20,958 nucleotides of DNA, taken from NCBI GenBank assembly GCA_050116035.1, contig JASFPJ010000012.1:1-20958 (forward strand), written 5' to 3'. Below the pieces are notes generated by a model. The model ran no database searches. It was not told where the DNA came from and saw only the letters and a program-made list of their open reading frames with translations. Made by a program: the position numbers and the translations under genes. This DNA comes from SOIA01 sp050116035 (GTDB lineage: Bacteria; Acidobacteriota; Aminicenantia; Aminicenantales; Aminicenantaceae). Position 1 is the stretch's first letter. Each line of letters begins with the position of its first letter. Positions 1 to 7,674 of this stretch are shown here, piece after piece.

Positions 1-1
1 C

Positions 2-1396
2 AACAACACCTGGGTCACAGGAAAAATCATTGACAAAATTAAGAATGGATTCACTGTCAACGTGGGGATCAAGACATTCCTACCTGATTCCCATGCCGAC
101 ACAAGATCAGTCAAAGACCCGAAAGAACTCATAGGAAACACTTACAAATTTAAAGTCATAAAATTTGAAAGAAAAACAGAAAATGCCGTTCTTTCTCGAA
201 AGCTTTTCCTTCAGGATGAAAGAGAGAAAAAAAGAAGATATGTCTTCGACGAGCTCAGTCAAGGGCAAAAGATCAAGGGAAAAGTCAAGTCCCTGACTAA
301 CTTCGGAGCATTCATCGATTTGGGGGGAGTGGAAGGACTCCTCCATATCTCTGATATTTCCTGGGGAAAAATCCTTCATCCTTCAGAAGTCTTCCAACCC
401 GGTCAAGAAGTGGAAGTGTTGGTTCTCGATTTTAATGAAAATGAAGATAAAATCTCACTCGGTTACAAACAACTGACTCCTGACCCCTGGGAGAGCGTGG
501 AAGAGAAATACGAAGTCGGACAGAAAATCAAAGGGAAAGTGATCAGCCTGGCGGATTTTGGTGCATTTGTTGAGCTTGAAAAAGGAGTGGAAGGATTGGT
601 CCACATCTCAGACCTCACTTGGTCGCGGAAAACTGTTCATCCCAAAAAAATCCTGACTCCGGGAGAAGAAGTGGTGGTCTCCATTCTGGACATCAATGCT
701 TCATCCAAAAGGATTTCATTGGGCTTGAAACAGGCCACACCTCATCCTCTGGAAGTGCTCAAGCAGAAGTACAGCCCTGGCTCAAGAATCAAGGGAACCA
801 TTACTAGCATCACCGATTTTGGTGCATTCATGGAAGTGGAGAAAGGAATCGAAGGGCTCATCCATATTTCTGACATTTCCTGGAAAAAAATTAAGCACCC
901 CTCAGAGCACTTAAAAGCGGGTGAAGAGGTGGAAGCCATCATTCTCAGTATCGATGTGGAGAAGCAGAAGCTTTCCCTTGGTATAAAGCAGCTCGAAGGC
1001 GACATATGGGAGGATTTTTTCAATCGTCAAAAAATTGGAGACCTGGTCAAAACCAAGATCGTACGCCTCACCGACTTCGGAGTATTTGTGGAAATCACGC
1101 CAGGAATCGAAGGAATTGTCTTTCTTTCCGAGCTGGATGAGAAAAAAATAGAAAAACCAGAAGAAGTTTTCTCCGTCGGAGAGGAGCGAATAGCCAAAAT
1201 CATAAAAATGAATCCCCGAGAGAAAAAATTATCCCTGAGTTTCAAATTAGCCCAATTGGAGCTTCAAAAATTGGAATATCAGAAATATGTCCAAAGCCAG
1301 GACGACAAACTAACTCTGGGGGACCTTTTAAAAGACCAATTGAAAAAAATAAAGCCTGTTCAAAAGGCCAAAGAAAAGGAGGAAAAAGATGATTAA
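2..1396 (+). CDS. rpsA: 30S ribosomal protein S1, 5'-truncated by the window edge
   Basis: The open frame runs in from the left edge (frame of base 2) and ends in TAA at 1394-1396, so the start codon lies outside. About 464 residues are visible. They contain the end of one S1/OB-fold domain and four complete S1 repeats, each with the pattern G-x-x-(I/V)-K-(G/T)-x-(I/V)-...-(D/N)FGAF(I/V/M)...G(V/I)EGL(L/V/I)HISD...LSLG(I/L)KQ. The last repeat is more divergent (FGVF, FLSEL). S1 of Gram-negative type usually has about 550 residues and six repeats, so roughly one and a half repeats are missing to the left. S1 binds mRNA on the 30S subunit and helps initiation on weak Shine-Dalgarno messages. 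The protein ends in a Lys/Glu-rich tail. It overlaps the downstream HU/IHF gene by 8 bases, the same order as rpsA-ihfB in Enterobacteria. The GTG at 62 is internal, not the start. Confidence 0.95.
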   Translation, partial: NNTWVTGKIIDKIKNGFTVNVGIKTFLPDSHADTRSVKDPKELIGNTYKFKVIKFERKTENAVLSRKLFLQDEREKKRRYVFDELSQGQKIKGKVKSLTNFGAFIDLGGVEGLLHISDISWGKILHPSEVFQPGQEVEVLVLDFNENEDKISLGYKQLTPDPWESVEEKYEVGQKIKGKVISLADFGAFVELEKGVEGLVHISDLTWSRKTVHPKKILTPGEEVVVSILDINASSKRISLGLKQATPHPLEVLKQKYSPGSRIKGTITSITDFGAFMEVEKGIEGLIHISDISWKKIKHPSEHLKAGEEVEAIILSIDVEKQKLSLGIKQLEGDIWEDFFNRQKIGDLVKTKIVRLTDFGVFVEITPGIEGIVFLSELDEKKIEKPEEVFSVGEERIAKIIKMNPREKKLSLSFKLAQLELQKLEYQKYVQSQDDKLTLGDLLKDQLKKIKPVQKAKEKEEKDD

Positions 1397-1667
1397 AGCT
1401 GACTTAATTAACAAAATTGCTAAAGAGATGAACATCTCAAAACAAGAAGCCGAAACTGGTGTCAATCTTTTTTTTCAGACGATTAAAGAAGCCATCCTAA
1501 GGGGTGAAGAGATAGAACTCAGAGGTTTCGGAAGTTTTCGCTTCCGTCACCGGCACTCCCGCTCCGGCAGAAATCCTCGCACGGGGGAACCTGTGCATGT
1601 TCCTCCTAAGAAAGTTCTCTACTTTAAACCGAGTAAAATCTTAAAGAACTTGATAAATAAAAAATAA
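1389..1667 (+). CDS. HU/IHF-family DNA-binding protein
   Basis: A 92-residue protein of normal length for the HU/IHF family of small DNA-bending nucleoid proteins. Visible signatures are the N-terminal helices, the GFGSF turn around residues 46-50, and the DNA-binding arm with RNPRTGEPV followed by VPPKKV and the C-terminal FKPSK. The arm sequence and the position directly behind rpsA recall the IHF beta subunit, but HU and IHF cannot be separated on this alone, so no symbol is given. The ATG lies inside the end of rpsA (8-base overlap, ATGATTAA) and is preceded by a strong AAAGGAGG-like ribosome binding site at about 1374-1382, so the start is well supported. Translation is probably coupled to rpsA. 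It acts on the nucleoid as a dimer. Confidence 0.95.
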   Translation: MIKADLINKIAKEMNISKQEAETGVNLFFQTIKEAILRGEEIELRGFGSFRFRHRHSRSGRNPRTGEPVHVPPKKVLYFKPSKILKNLINKK

Positions 1668-2164
1668 TGGAATATATCTTTGCTCCCTGGAGAAAGGAGT
1701 ACGTGAGAAAAATTTCCAAAATGAGTGAATGCATCTTCTGTCGTGCACTTAAAATGAAAGATGACAAGAAGGCGTTCATCCTCTACAGAGCCGAAAAAAA
1801 CTTCATCGTACTGAATAAATACCCGTACACTCCTGGACACTTGATGATTGCTCCTTATGACCACCTTTCTTCATTCGAGCGAGCGAAAAAGGAATCTACC
1901 GATGAAATGGCTGACCTCCTCAAGCTCAGCCTGAAAATCCTTCGAAAGAAATACCGGCCTCATGGTTTTAACGCCGGCATGAACTTAGGAAACAGCGCTG
2001 GAGCCGGCGTGGCCGATCATTTTCATCTTCATGTCATTCCTCGCTGGACTGGCGACTCAAATTTCATGGCCCTCGTCGGCGAGACAAAAGTGATTATTGA
2101 AGACGTTGAAACAACATATGTCCAGCTTCTTCCTTTTTTCCAGAGAGCAAGATTGACTCCTTAA
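1667..2164 (+). CDS. HIT-family protein, probable Ap4A phosphorylase/hydrolase
   Basis: A 165-residue HIT (histidine triad) protein. The catalytic triad HxHxH is visible at H118, H120 and H122 within ADHFHLHVIPRW, followed by a TGDSNFM stretch. This combination, together with an N-terminal FAPWRKEY segment and a CxxC pair (C22, C25), is typical of the bacterial diadenosine tetraphosphate phosphorylase/hydrolase branch (Rv2613c-like) rather than of HinT. The expected role is cleavage of dinucleoside polyphosphates or related nucleotidyl compounds in the cytosol; the substrate is inferred. The ATG shares one base with the HU stop codon (TAATG) and has no clear Shine-Dalgarno sequence, so translation probably depends on termination-reinitiation from the HU gene. 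A 76-base gap follows before the next gene. Confidence 0.9.
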   Translation: MEYIFAPWRKEYVRKISKMSECIFCRALKMKDDKKAFILYRAEKNFIVLNKYPYTPGHLMIAPYDHLSSFERAKKESTDEMADLLKLSLKILRKKYRPHGFNAGMNLGNSAGAGVADHFHLHVIPRWTGDSNFMALVGETKVIIEDVETTYVQLLPFFQRARLTP

Positions 2165-2240
2165 TAAAAAAAGGATTGAGCATCTTCCTCTTGATGTACG
2201 GAAATGCCAGAACTCTTTCAAGGAGAGAATTTGATTAAAA

Positions 2241-3386
2241 ATGGACTTTGAACTCACTGAAGACCAAAAATTGCTCCGGGAGATGGTCAGAGACTTTTCT
2301 GAAAAAGAGATAGCTCCCCAAGTTAAAACTCTTGAAGATAAAAATGAATTTCCCAAGGAAATTATGATGAAACTCGGAGAGCTCGGAATCCTGGGGATAA
2401 CCATCCCTTCTGAATATGGAGGCTCACAGACCGATTATCTCTCTTTTGTTCTCGCCCTGGAGGAAATCAGCAGAGTTTCTCCTTCTGTTTCAGTCATTGT
2501 CAGTGTTCACTGTGCGCTTTTCTGTCACGCTATCCTGGAGTTTGGAAACGAAGCGCTGAAAAGAAAATATCTTCCCAGAGCAGCCAAAGGAGAAATAATC
2601 GGAGCTTTCTCTCTCACCGAACCAGGCGCTGGTTCAGATGCGACAAACCTAAAAACAAAAGCTGTGAAGGATGGCGACTATTATCTTTTAAACGGAACAA
2701 AGTCCTGGGTGACCACCGGAAACGATGCCGAAGCCGCAATCGTCTTTACCTCAGCATGCACTGAATCTAAGACGAATAAATTGAATGCCTTCATCATAGA
2801 GAATGAGTTTCCGGGATATAAAGTCTCAAGGATCGAAAAAAAGATGGGTTTGCATTCCTCTCTAACTGCAGAAATAATCTTGGATGACTGCCGAGTCCCC
2901 GAAGAAAACCTTTTGGGAGAAGAGGGAAAAGGCGCGATTATCGCTCTGAGCAGCCTTGATGGATCAAGAATCGGAATCGCCGCCCAGTCTATTGGGCTTT
3001 CTGACCGAGCTCTCCAAGAGGCTGTTCAATACGCCAAGCAAAGAGAAGCCTTCGGGAAAAAAATCTCGGAATTCCAGGCTATTCAATTTATGATAGCAGA
3101 TATTTCAACACTCTTAGAAGCCGCACGTTTACTCACATATAAAGCTGCGGATTTAAAAGATAAAGGGAAGAACTTCATAAAAGAAGCGGCCATGGCCAAG
3201 CTTTTTGCTTCAGAAGCCGCGAATAAAATTGTCTATCATGCGCTTCAAATTCATGGCGGTTACGGCTACTCGAAAGAATTCTTAATCGAGCAGCTCTACA
3301 GAGACGCAAGAGTCTTCTCCATTTATGAGGGCACTTCTGAGATACAGCGTCTGGTCATTTCCAGGCAGCTTCTCAAAGAAGACTAA
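2241..3386 (+). CDS. acyl-CoA dehydrogenase (short-chain/butyryl-CoA type)
   Basis: A 381-residue flavoprotein of normal family length. It carries the acyl-CoA dehydrogenase signature AFSLTEPGAGSDA (residues 122-134), the FAD-contacting W(V)TTG segment near 156-160, QREAFGK at 267-273, the HGGYGY motif at 338-343, and the C-terminal IYEGTSEIQ. E363 in that last motif is in the place of the catalytic base of short-chain and butyryl-CoA dehydrogenases. It catalyses alpha,beta-desaturation of acyl-CoA with electrons passed to an electron-transferring flavoprotein; no etfAB is seen in the window. The chain-length preference is inferred from overall resemblance only. The ATG has AAGGAGA about 14 bases upstream, a rather long spacing. 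A palindromic element followed by T5 lies just downstream and may end the transcript. Confidence 0.95.
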   Translation: MDFELTEDQKLLREMVRDFSEKEIAPQVKTLEDKNEFPKEIMMKLGELGILGITIPSEYGGSQTDYLSFVLALEEISRVSPSVSVIVSVHCALFCHAILEFGNEALKRKYLPRAAKGEIIGAFSLTEPGAGSDATNLKTKAVKDGDYYLLNGTKSWVTTGNDAEAAIVFTSACTESKTNKLNAFIIENEFPGYKVSRIEKKMGLHSSLTAEIILDDCRVPEENLLGEEGKGAIIALSSLDGSRIGIAAQSIGLSDRALQEAVQYAKQREAFGKKISEFQAIQFMIADISTLLEAARLLTYKAADLKDKGKNFIKEAAMAKLFASEAANKIVYHALQIHGGYGYSKEFLIEQLYRDARVFSIYEGTSEIQRLVISRQLLKED

Positions 3387-3441
3387 ATGGAAGGTGTCGG
3401 TAGCTCGCCCGAAGGGGAAAAGATGCCGACTTAAAGAAAAT

Positions 3442-3495
3442 GGGGACTATCCCTTTCAGTCCATATTTTAAAACAATAGGGACTGTCCCCTTTTT
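3442..3495. repeat. palindromic repeat element, copy 1 (possible terminator)
   Basis: The block starts GGGGAC and ends GTCCCC followed by TTTTT. The inner CAGTCC (3457-3462) pairs with GGACTG (3480-3485), and the outer GGGGAC pairs with GTCCCC, giving a bulged hairpin. Bases 3443-3485 match 7497-7539 at 38 of 43 positions, so this is one member of a family. A further short pair, GCCGAC (3425-3430) and GTCGGC (3513-3518), brackets it. The position downstream of the acyl-CoA dehydrogenase and the trailing T run make terminator function possible. Confidence 0.75.
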
Positions 3496-3562
3496 AGAAA
3501 AATGAATAAAGTGTCGGCCTATTTTATGAATAATTCAGGTTCATCAATATTGAGGTGATAAC

Positions 3563-5494
3563 ATGCTTAAAGCAATGCGAAGAAACGTCAAATCCTTAGC
3601 TCCTTTTTTATGGCTGGTGATTGTTGCCTTTATAATCACCATCTTTGCTGTTTGGGGTGGAGCCGGACGCCTGGGTGCAGGAAGAACATCCAATACGGTA
3701 GCCAGAGTAAAAGGTGAAAAAATCTCCGCCGATTATTACTTTCAGAACCTCGCTCAGAGAATTGAAATGATGAGAAATGAATTCAAAGATATCAATAAAA
3801 ATCTCATTCAACAGCTCAACATCCCACAGCAAGTACTGGAACAAATCATCCAGCAATATATCCTGCTTCAGAAGGCCAAAGAATTAAGGATAACTGTATC
3901 CGCTGAAGAGTTGCGCGAAAAAATAACAAGCTATCCTGTCTTTCAGATTGACGGAAAATTCATCGGTTTCGATCAGTACAAAAAAATACTGGAATGGAAC
4001 CGGATACCTATTTCAGAATTTGAAGAAGGCATCAAAAAAGAGGTCATCATCGAAAAACTCATAAAAATACTCACGGCCGGTATCACCGTGACTCCGGAGG
4101 AACTCTGGGATAGCTATAAGAAAAAGAATGAATCCGTCAAGATGGAATATGTCATCGCTGAGGCAGATAAAATCGAACTGGAGCAGGAGCTCTCTTCCAG
4201 TGAAGCCCAGGAGTATTTTAACAACAACAAGGAGAAATACAAAATCCCGGAAAGAAGAGAAGCCTCGATTGTATTCCTCAAAACAGAAGGTATTAAAAAT
4301 GAAATCGCACTCAGTGATTCCGAAATCGAGGATTACTACCAGGAAAATGAGCAACAGTTCACAGATCCCGAAACAGTAAAAGTCAGTCGAATCTATCTTC
4401 CTTTCGAAGATAAAGAAAAAGAAATTGTTGAGGCTGAAGGTCAAAACATTCTCGAGAAAATAAAAAATGGTCAAGATTTCGCGGAACTTGCAAGACTCCA
4501 CTCCGAGGATGAAAAAGCAAGCGAGGGGGGAGATTGGGGCCTTTATGAGTGGAGAACACTTTCTCCTCAGGAACAGGAAGAAATCGAAAAACTTTCCGAA
4601 GGAGGAAATTCCGAACTCATAGAAACTGATGAAGGAATATCAATCCTGAAAGTGACAGAAAAAAAGCCTCCTCGAACAAGGCCGTTAGAGGAAGTCAAGG
4701 ACAGAATCCAGAACATTCTCAAGGATCAGAAAGCCAGGGAACAGGCTGAAGAGAGAATCTCCGGATTAGAGAAAATCGCGAGGAAAGAAAAAAGTTTGAG
4801 CGGTGCTGCCCAGACAAGTGGGCGGGAAATCATCAATACAGGCCTTCTCAAAGAACAAGAGCCGATTGAAGATATTGATCCTTCGGGAATGATAAGCCGC
4901 ACACTTTTTCAGCTCCAGGAAAAAGAAATCTCCTCTCCCGTCTACACCTACCAGGGTGTCGGGATTGCCCAGCTTGAAAAGATTGAACCTCCACGTCAGG
5001 CAAACTATGACGAAGTCGAAGGTGAGGTCAAAGACGACCTCAAGACTCAAAGACAAAAAGATGAGGCAGCGGAGAAAATGAAGAAGGTCAAAGCGGAACT
5101 CAAAACGGCAAACCTTGAAGCGCTCGCTCAAAAATACGGACTTGAATATAAAACTGCCAATGAACACAAGCGAGAACAGTACCTCTCCATCGTGGGAGAG
5201 AACCCTGAAATCGACACGCTTGCTTTTTCTCTTCCTCCAGGAGAATCAAGCGACCCTATCGAGTTCGAAGCCGGGTATGTCTTGATCAAAGTGCAGGATC
5301 GAAAAGAAGTCACTCAGGAAGATTTAGAAAAGGATAAGGAGACAGAGAAAGATAGCCTGCTGGAGGCAAAGAGGAATAAATTCTTCTTATCTTATATGAC
5401 GAAATTGAGAGAGGAATACGAGGTCAAGATTGAATATGACCTTTTCCTGAAAATCAGCTCCGATGTCCTTTCTCGGTATGAAAGTGAAGAATAA
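3563..5494 (+). CDS. PpiD/SurA-like peptidyl-prolyl isomerase family protein, membrane-anchored
   Basis: A 643-residue protein with a short cytoplasmic N-terminus (MLKAMRRNVKS), one transmembrane helix at about residues 13-32, and a long, charged extracytoplasmic part. A SurA-N-like chaperone region covers about 45-190 (VARVKGEKIS...), with a rotamase (PPIC) domain at about 271-367 recognisable from VSRIYL, FAELARLHSED, EGGDWG and the closing GISILKVTEK. A second, degenerate parvulin-like half may lie at about 430-600. The order helix, SurA-N, parvulin, C-terminal module matches PpiD (about 620 residues in E. coli), a periplasmic folding factor associated with the Sec translocon. The parvulin domain of PpiD is thought to be inactive, so isomerase activity is uncertain here. 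The start ATG has TGAGGTGAT just upstream. It stands alone between 130-180 base gaps. Confidence 0.88.
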   Translation: MLKAMRRNVKSLAPFLWLVIVAFIITIFAVWGGAGRLGAGRTSNTVARVKGEKISADYYFQNLAQRIEMMRNEFKDINKNLIQQLNIPQQVLEQIIQQYILLQKAKELRITVSAEELREKITSYPVFQIDGKFIGFDQYKKILEWNRIPISEFEEGIKKEVIIEKLIKILTAGITVTPEELWDSYKKKNESVKMEYVIAEADKIELEQELSSSEAQEYFNNNKEKYKIPERREASIVFLKTEGIKNEIALSDSEIEDYYQENEQQFTDPETVKVSRIYLPFEDKEKEIVEAEGQNILEKIKNGQDFAELARLHSEDEKASEGGDWGLYEWRTLSPQEQEEIEKLSEGGNSELIETDEGISILKVTEKKPPRTRPLEEVKDRIQNILKDQKAREQAEERISGLEKIARKEKSLSGAAQTSGREIINTGLLKEQEPIEDIDPSGMISRTLFQLQEKEISSPVYTYQGVGIAQLEKIEPPRQANYDEVEGEVKDDLKTQRQKDEAAEKMKKVKAELKTANLEALAQKYGLEYKTANEHKREQYLSIVGENPEIDTLAFSLPPGESSDPIEFEAGYVLIKVQDRKEVTQEDLEKDKETEKDSLLEAKRNKFFLSYMTKLREEYEVKIEYDLFLKISSDVLSRYESEE

Positions 5495-5624
5495 GCAGAT
5501 GGAGTTGGCTGGGACTTCTCCATCTTAGACAAACGAACAATCCCTTTATTATTTTTTGACCATCTCGGATTTCTAATTTCAACAGATGAGGGATCTTAAT
5601 TCATATAGACAATGAGGTGTAAGA

Positions 5625-6572
5625 ATGAGGATGACAAAACTTCTCAAGGCTGGAGAGAAAGCCGTTAAACAGTCTCTACGCCTCCGAAAAGGCGAAAAAT
5701 TCCTGCTTGTGACAGATAAAGAGAAAATGGAGATCGCAGAGGCCTTTGCCTATTGGGCGAAAGAACTCGGAGTCGAAACAACCACCTATCTCATGACAGA
5801 AACTCTCCGCCCCATCACTCAACCGACTCGTCTTTTTGCAGAAATCGCAGAGAGGGCAACTGCGATCGCTTATATGCTTGATGCAAGGATTGAAGAAAAG
5901 CCTTTCAGAGGATACTTGGTTAAAACCGGGATGGAACATGGCCGAATATGTATGATGCCGGGATTGACAAAAGATATGATGGAACGTCTTGTGAACATCG
6001 ATTTCAAGGCTATGGATCAATTCACGAGAAAGGTCATAAAGGTCCTGACGGATGCGGATGACATCCTCGTGGAGAACCCGGAAGGCACCCGAATCCAATT
6101 TAGCGTAAAGGGCAGAAAATGGGCGAATGACAACGGCGATATCCGCCAGAAAGGGATGCATGGAAACCTCCCTGCTGGAGAATGCTTCACAGCACCGGTG
6201 GAAGAAAGCTTCTCAGGGAAGCTGGTCATCAGCCTCATCGATGATAAGCTGGGGCGTGGAGTTATGGAATTTGAAAAGGGCCAGCTTATCCGTTACTCAG
6301 GAAAGGGAATCGATGCCATCATCCAAAACATCGGTAAGGACGAAACAGGAAAAATCATTGGCGAGTTTGGAATCGGGACGAACAGGAAAGCCCGTATCAC
6401 CGCAAACATGCTGGAAGCCGAAAAAGCCTTCGGAACCGCTCACTTTGCAATTGGCGACTCCTACGGCATGGGAAAAAACAGAAGTCCGCACCACTATGAT
6501 GCGCTGGTGGACAAAATCACGATCCGGGCCAAAGGAAAATTAATTGCAAAAGAAGGAAGGTTTCTTCTCTAA
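5625..6572 (+). CDS. M29-family metallo-aminopeptidase (AmpS/AmpT-like), short form
   Basis: A 315-residue protein resembling thermophilic M29 aminopeptidases (COG2309 type). Candidate ligands of the two-metal centre are visible in the expected order: E186 in LPAGECFTAPVEES, E247 in IGEFGIG, H273 in GTAHFAIGD, and H290/D292 in SPHHYDAL. These enzymes remove N-terminal residues from peptides in the cytosol. The family is usually about 400 residues, so the N-terminal domain is shorter here, while the C-terminal metal domain looks complete. The ATG follows TGAGGTGTAAGA, a usable ribosome binding site, and the next in-frame Met is only two codons on. It fits with the isoaspartyl dipeptidase further right as part of peptide breakdown, but the two are separated by an opposing gene. 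Confidence 0.87.
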   Translation: MRMTKLLKAGEKAVKQSLRLRKGEKFLLVTDKEKMEIAEAFAYWAKELGVETTTYLMTETLRPITQPTRLFAEIAERATAIAYMLDARIEEKPFRGYLVKTGMEHGRICMMPGLTKDMMERLVNIDFKAMDQFTRKVIKVLTDADDILVENPEGTRIQFSVKGRKWANDNGDIRQKGMHGNLPAGECFTAPVEESFSGKLVISLIDDKLGRGVMEFEKGQLIRYSGKGIDAIIQNIGKDETGKIIGEFGIGTNRKARITANMLEAEKAFGTAHFAIGDSYGMGKNRSPHHYDALVDKITIRAKGKLIAKEGRFLL

Positions 6573-6635
6573 ATAATTGATGAATTCTGGCCTTTCATAT
6601 TCAAGAAAAGAGGCGAAGTGGAGGAGGGAGTTCTT

Positions 6636-7391
6636 TCACCACTTGAGAATGTCAAACAGGAGGCTTTTCACGCTTTCCTCGAGAGCATCTCTGAACCTTT
6701 CCACGCTATCTGTAAATCCATCCCCTAAGTAATCCGTGATATACATCGGTTTTCCGACATTGATCTTGACCTTTGTCGGAACCAAGAACGGAACCTGGGT
6801 ACCGAACATGGCCACAGGAGTGACAGGGACAGAAATTCCTTCATTTTTATGCAGGTTATATGAAAGGATGGACGTTCCTCTCTTGAAAGTGTGCACATAG
6901 GGATTCGGTTCTTTTTTCAACACCCGGCCCCAACCTTGAAGGGCAATAATCGCCCGTCCTTTTTTCAGGTACTCATGACAATGCTCCATGGCCGTCCTCG
7001 TTTTCTGCTCCATATCCACAGGAATAGCTCCCGCTTTCTTTATCGTCCGTGCAAAATAAGAGGTAAAAATTGATTTCAACGGGCTGAGGAGCAAATCCAG
7101 GAAGAGCCCGAAATCTTTTAGATGTCTTTTAAAATGTTTTCTGATGAGGCGGTTGAAATCATGCTTATCAAAAACCATTTTGTTGGATGTCCAAAATATC
7201 TGTCTCGGGACGACTTTGAACAGAGTCGCCGCATCCTTGAATGTTCCGATATGATTCCCGATGATGATATTCGGACCTTGTTTGATAAAATTCTCATTTC
7301 CTTTTATAACGATTTTTTTCCCGATAAGAGCAATACTGCTAAAACGCTGGATAACCGTCTCTAACTGTTTCAGCTCTTCTTCGATTGTCAT
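6636..7391 (-). CDS. PlsC-like (1-acylglycerol-3-phosphate acyltransferase family) protein
   Basis: About 251 residues from the ATG at 7391. The fold signature of the lysophospholipid acyltransferase family is recognisable: an N-terminal GNHIGTFKDA block, a middle LQGWGR segment where motif III (FPEGTRS in typical members) is expected, and VTPVAMFG (about residues 190-197) as motif IV. The catalytic pair is H47 and D53 with five residues between instead of the usual four (NHx4D), and motif III lacks PEG, so the substrate and even activity are uncertain. The family transfers acyl groups from acyl-CoA or acyl-ACP to lysophospholipids at the membrane. An in-frame TTG at 7454 would add 21 residues, but it lies beside a repeat element with no ribosome binding site, so the ATG (AGGA 11 bases upstream) is preferred. 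The gene is convergent with the M29 peptidase. Confidence 0.72.
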   Translation of the reverse strand: MTIEEELKQLETVIQRFSSIALIGKKIVIKGNENFIKQGPNIIIGNHIGTFKDAATLFKVVPRQIFWTSNKMVFDKHDFNRLIRKHFKRHLKDFGLFLDLLLSPLKSIFTSYFARTIKKAGAIPVDMEQKTRTAMEHCHEYLKKGRAIIALQGWGRVLKKEPNPYVHTFKRGTSILSYNLHKNEGISVPVTPVAMFGTQVPFLVPTKVKINVGKPMYITDYLGDGFTDSVERFRDALEESVKSLLFDILKW

Positions 7392-7463
7392 AACTTTTTC
7401 GATCCTGTTAATTTCTCGTTTATCTATTTTAAGAAAATTTGAAAAAAAATTCAAAAACTATAT

Positions 7464-7584
7464 GGGGAGATTCCCCAAGGTGCCACCTCTCGTATAGGGA
7501 CTGTCCCTTTCAGTCCTTTTTTAAAAAGAATAGGGACTGACACTCTTTCTTATACAAAGAGGTGGCACCTTGGGGAACGTCCCC
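7464..7584. repeat. 121-base nested palindromic element, copy 2
   Basis: The outer arms 7464-7490 and 7558-7584 are inverted repeats with 25 of 27 bases paired; the inner 18 bases (7473-7490 against 7558-7575, containing AAGGTGCCACCT) pair perfectly. The stem continues with GTATA/TATAC (7492-7496, 7551-7555). Inside lies a second hairpin, TCAGTCC (7510-7516) with GGACTGA (7534-7540). The core 7497-7539 is 38/43 identical to copy 1. It sits between the divergent acyltransferase and isoaspartyl dipeptidase genes, so it is not a simple terminator. It resembles REP-type or MITE-like palindromic elements. Confidence 0.88.
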
Positions 7585-7664
7585 TCACGGCTTGAAAATA
7601 TAAAATTTCCATGATAACTTAGCCCTAAAAATCATACTTTATTTTTCGCAGGATGTTTAAATGT

Positions 7665-7670
7665 GGAGGA
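7665..7670 (+). promoter_or_regulatory. ribosome binding site deciding the iadA start
   Basis: GGAGGA lies four bases before the ATG at 7675. The alternative GTG at 7663 overlaps this site, so the ATG is the better start. Confidence 0.7.
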
Positions 7671-7674
7671 CAAG

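Noticed and set aside
7392..7454. TTG start at 7454 for the acyltransferase
   Set aside because: It lies beside the palindromic element, has no ribosome binding site, and adds 21 residues not needed by the domain; the ATG at 7391 is preferred, though not proven.
7558..7584. TGGCACC in the palindrome as a sigma-54 -24 element
   Set aside because: No GC lies ten bases after the GG; the bases there are AA, so the -12 element is missing.
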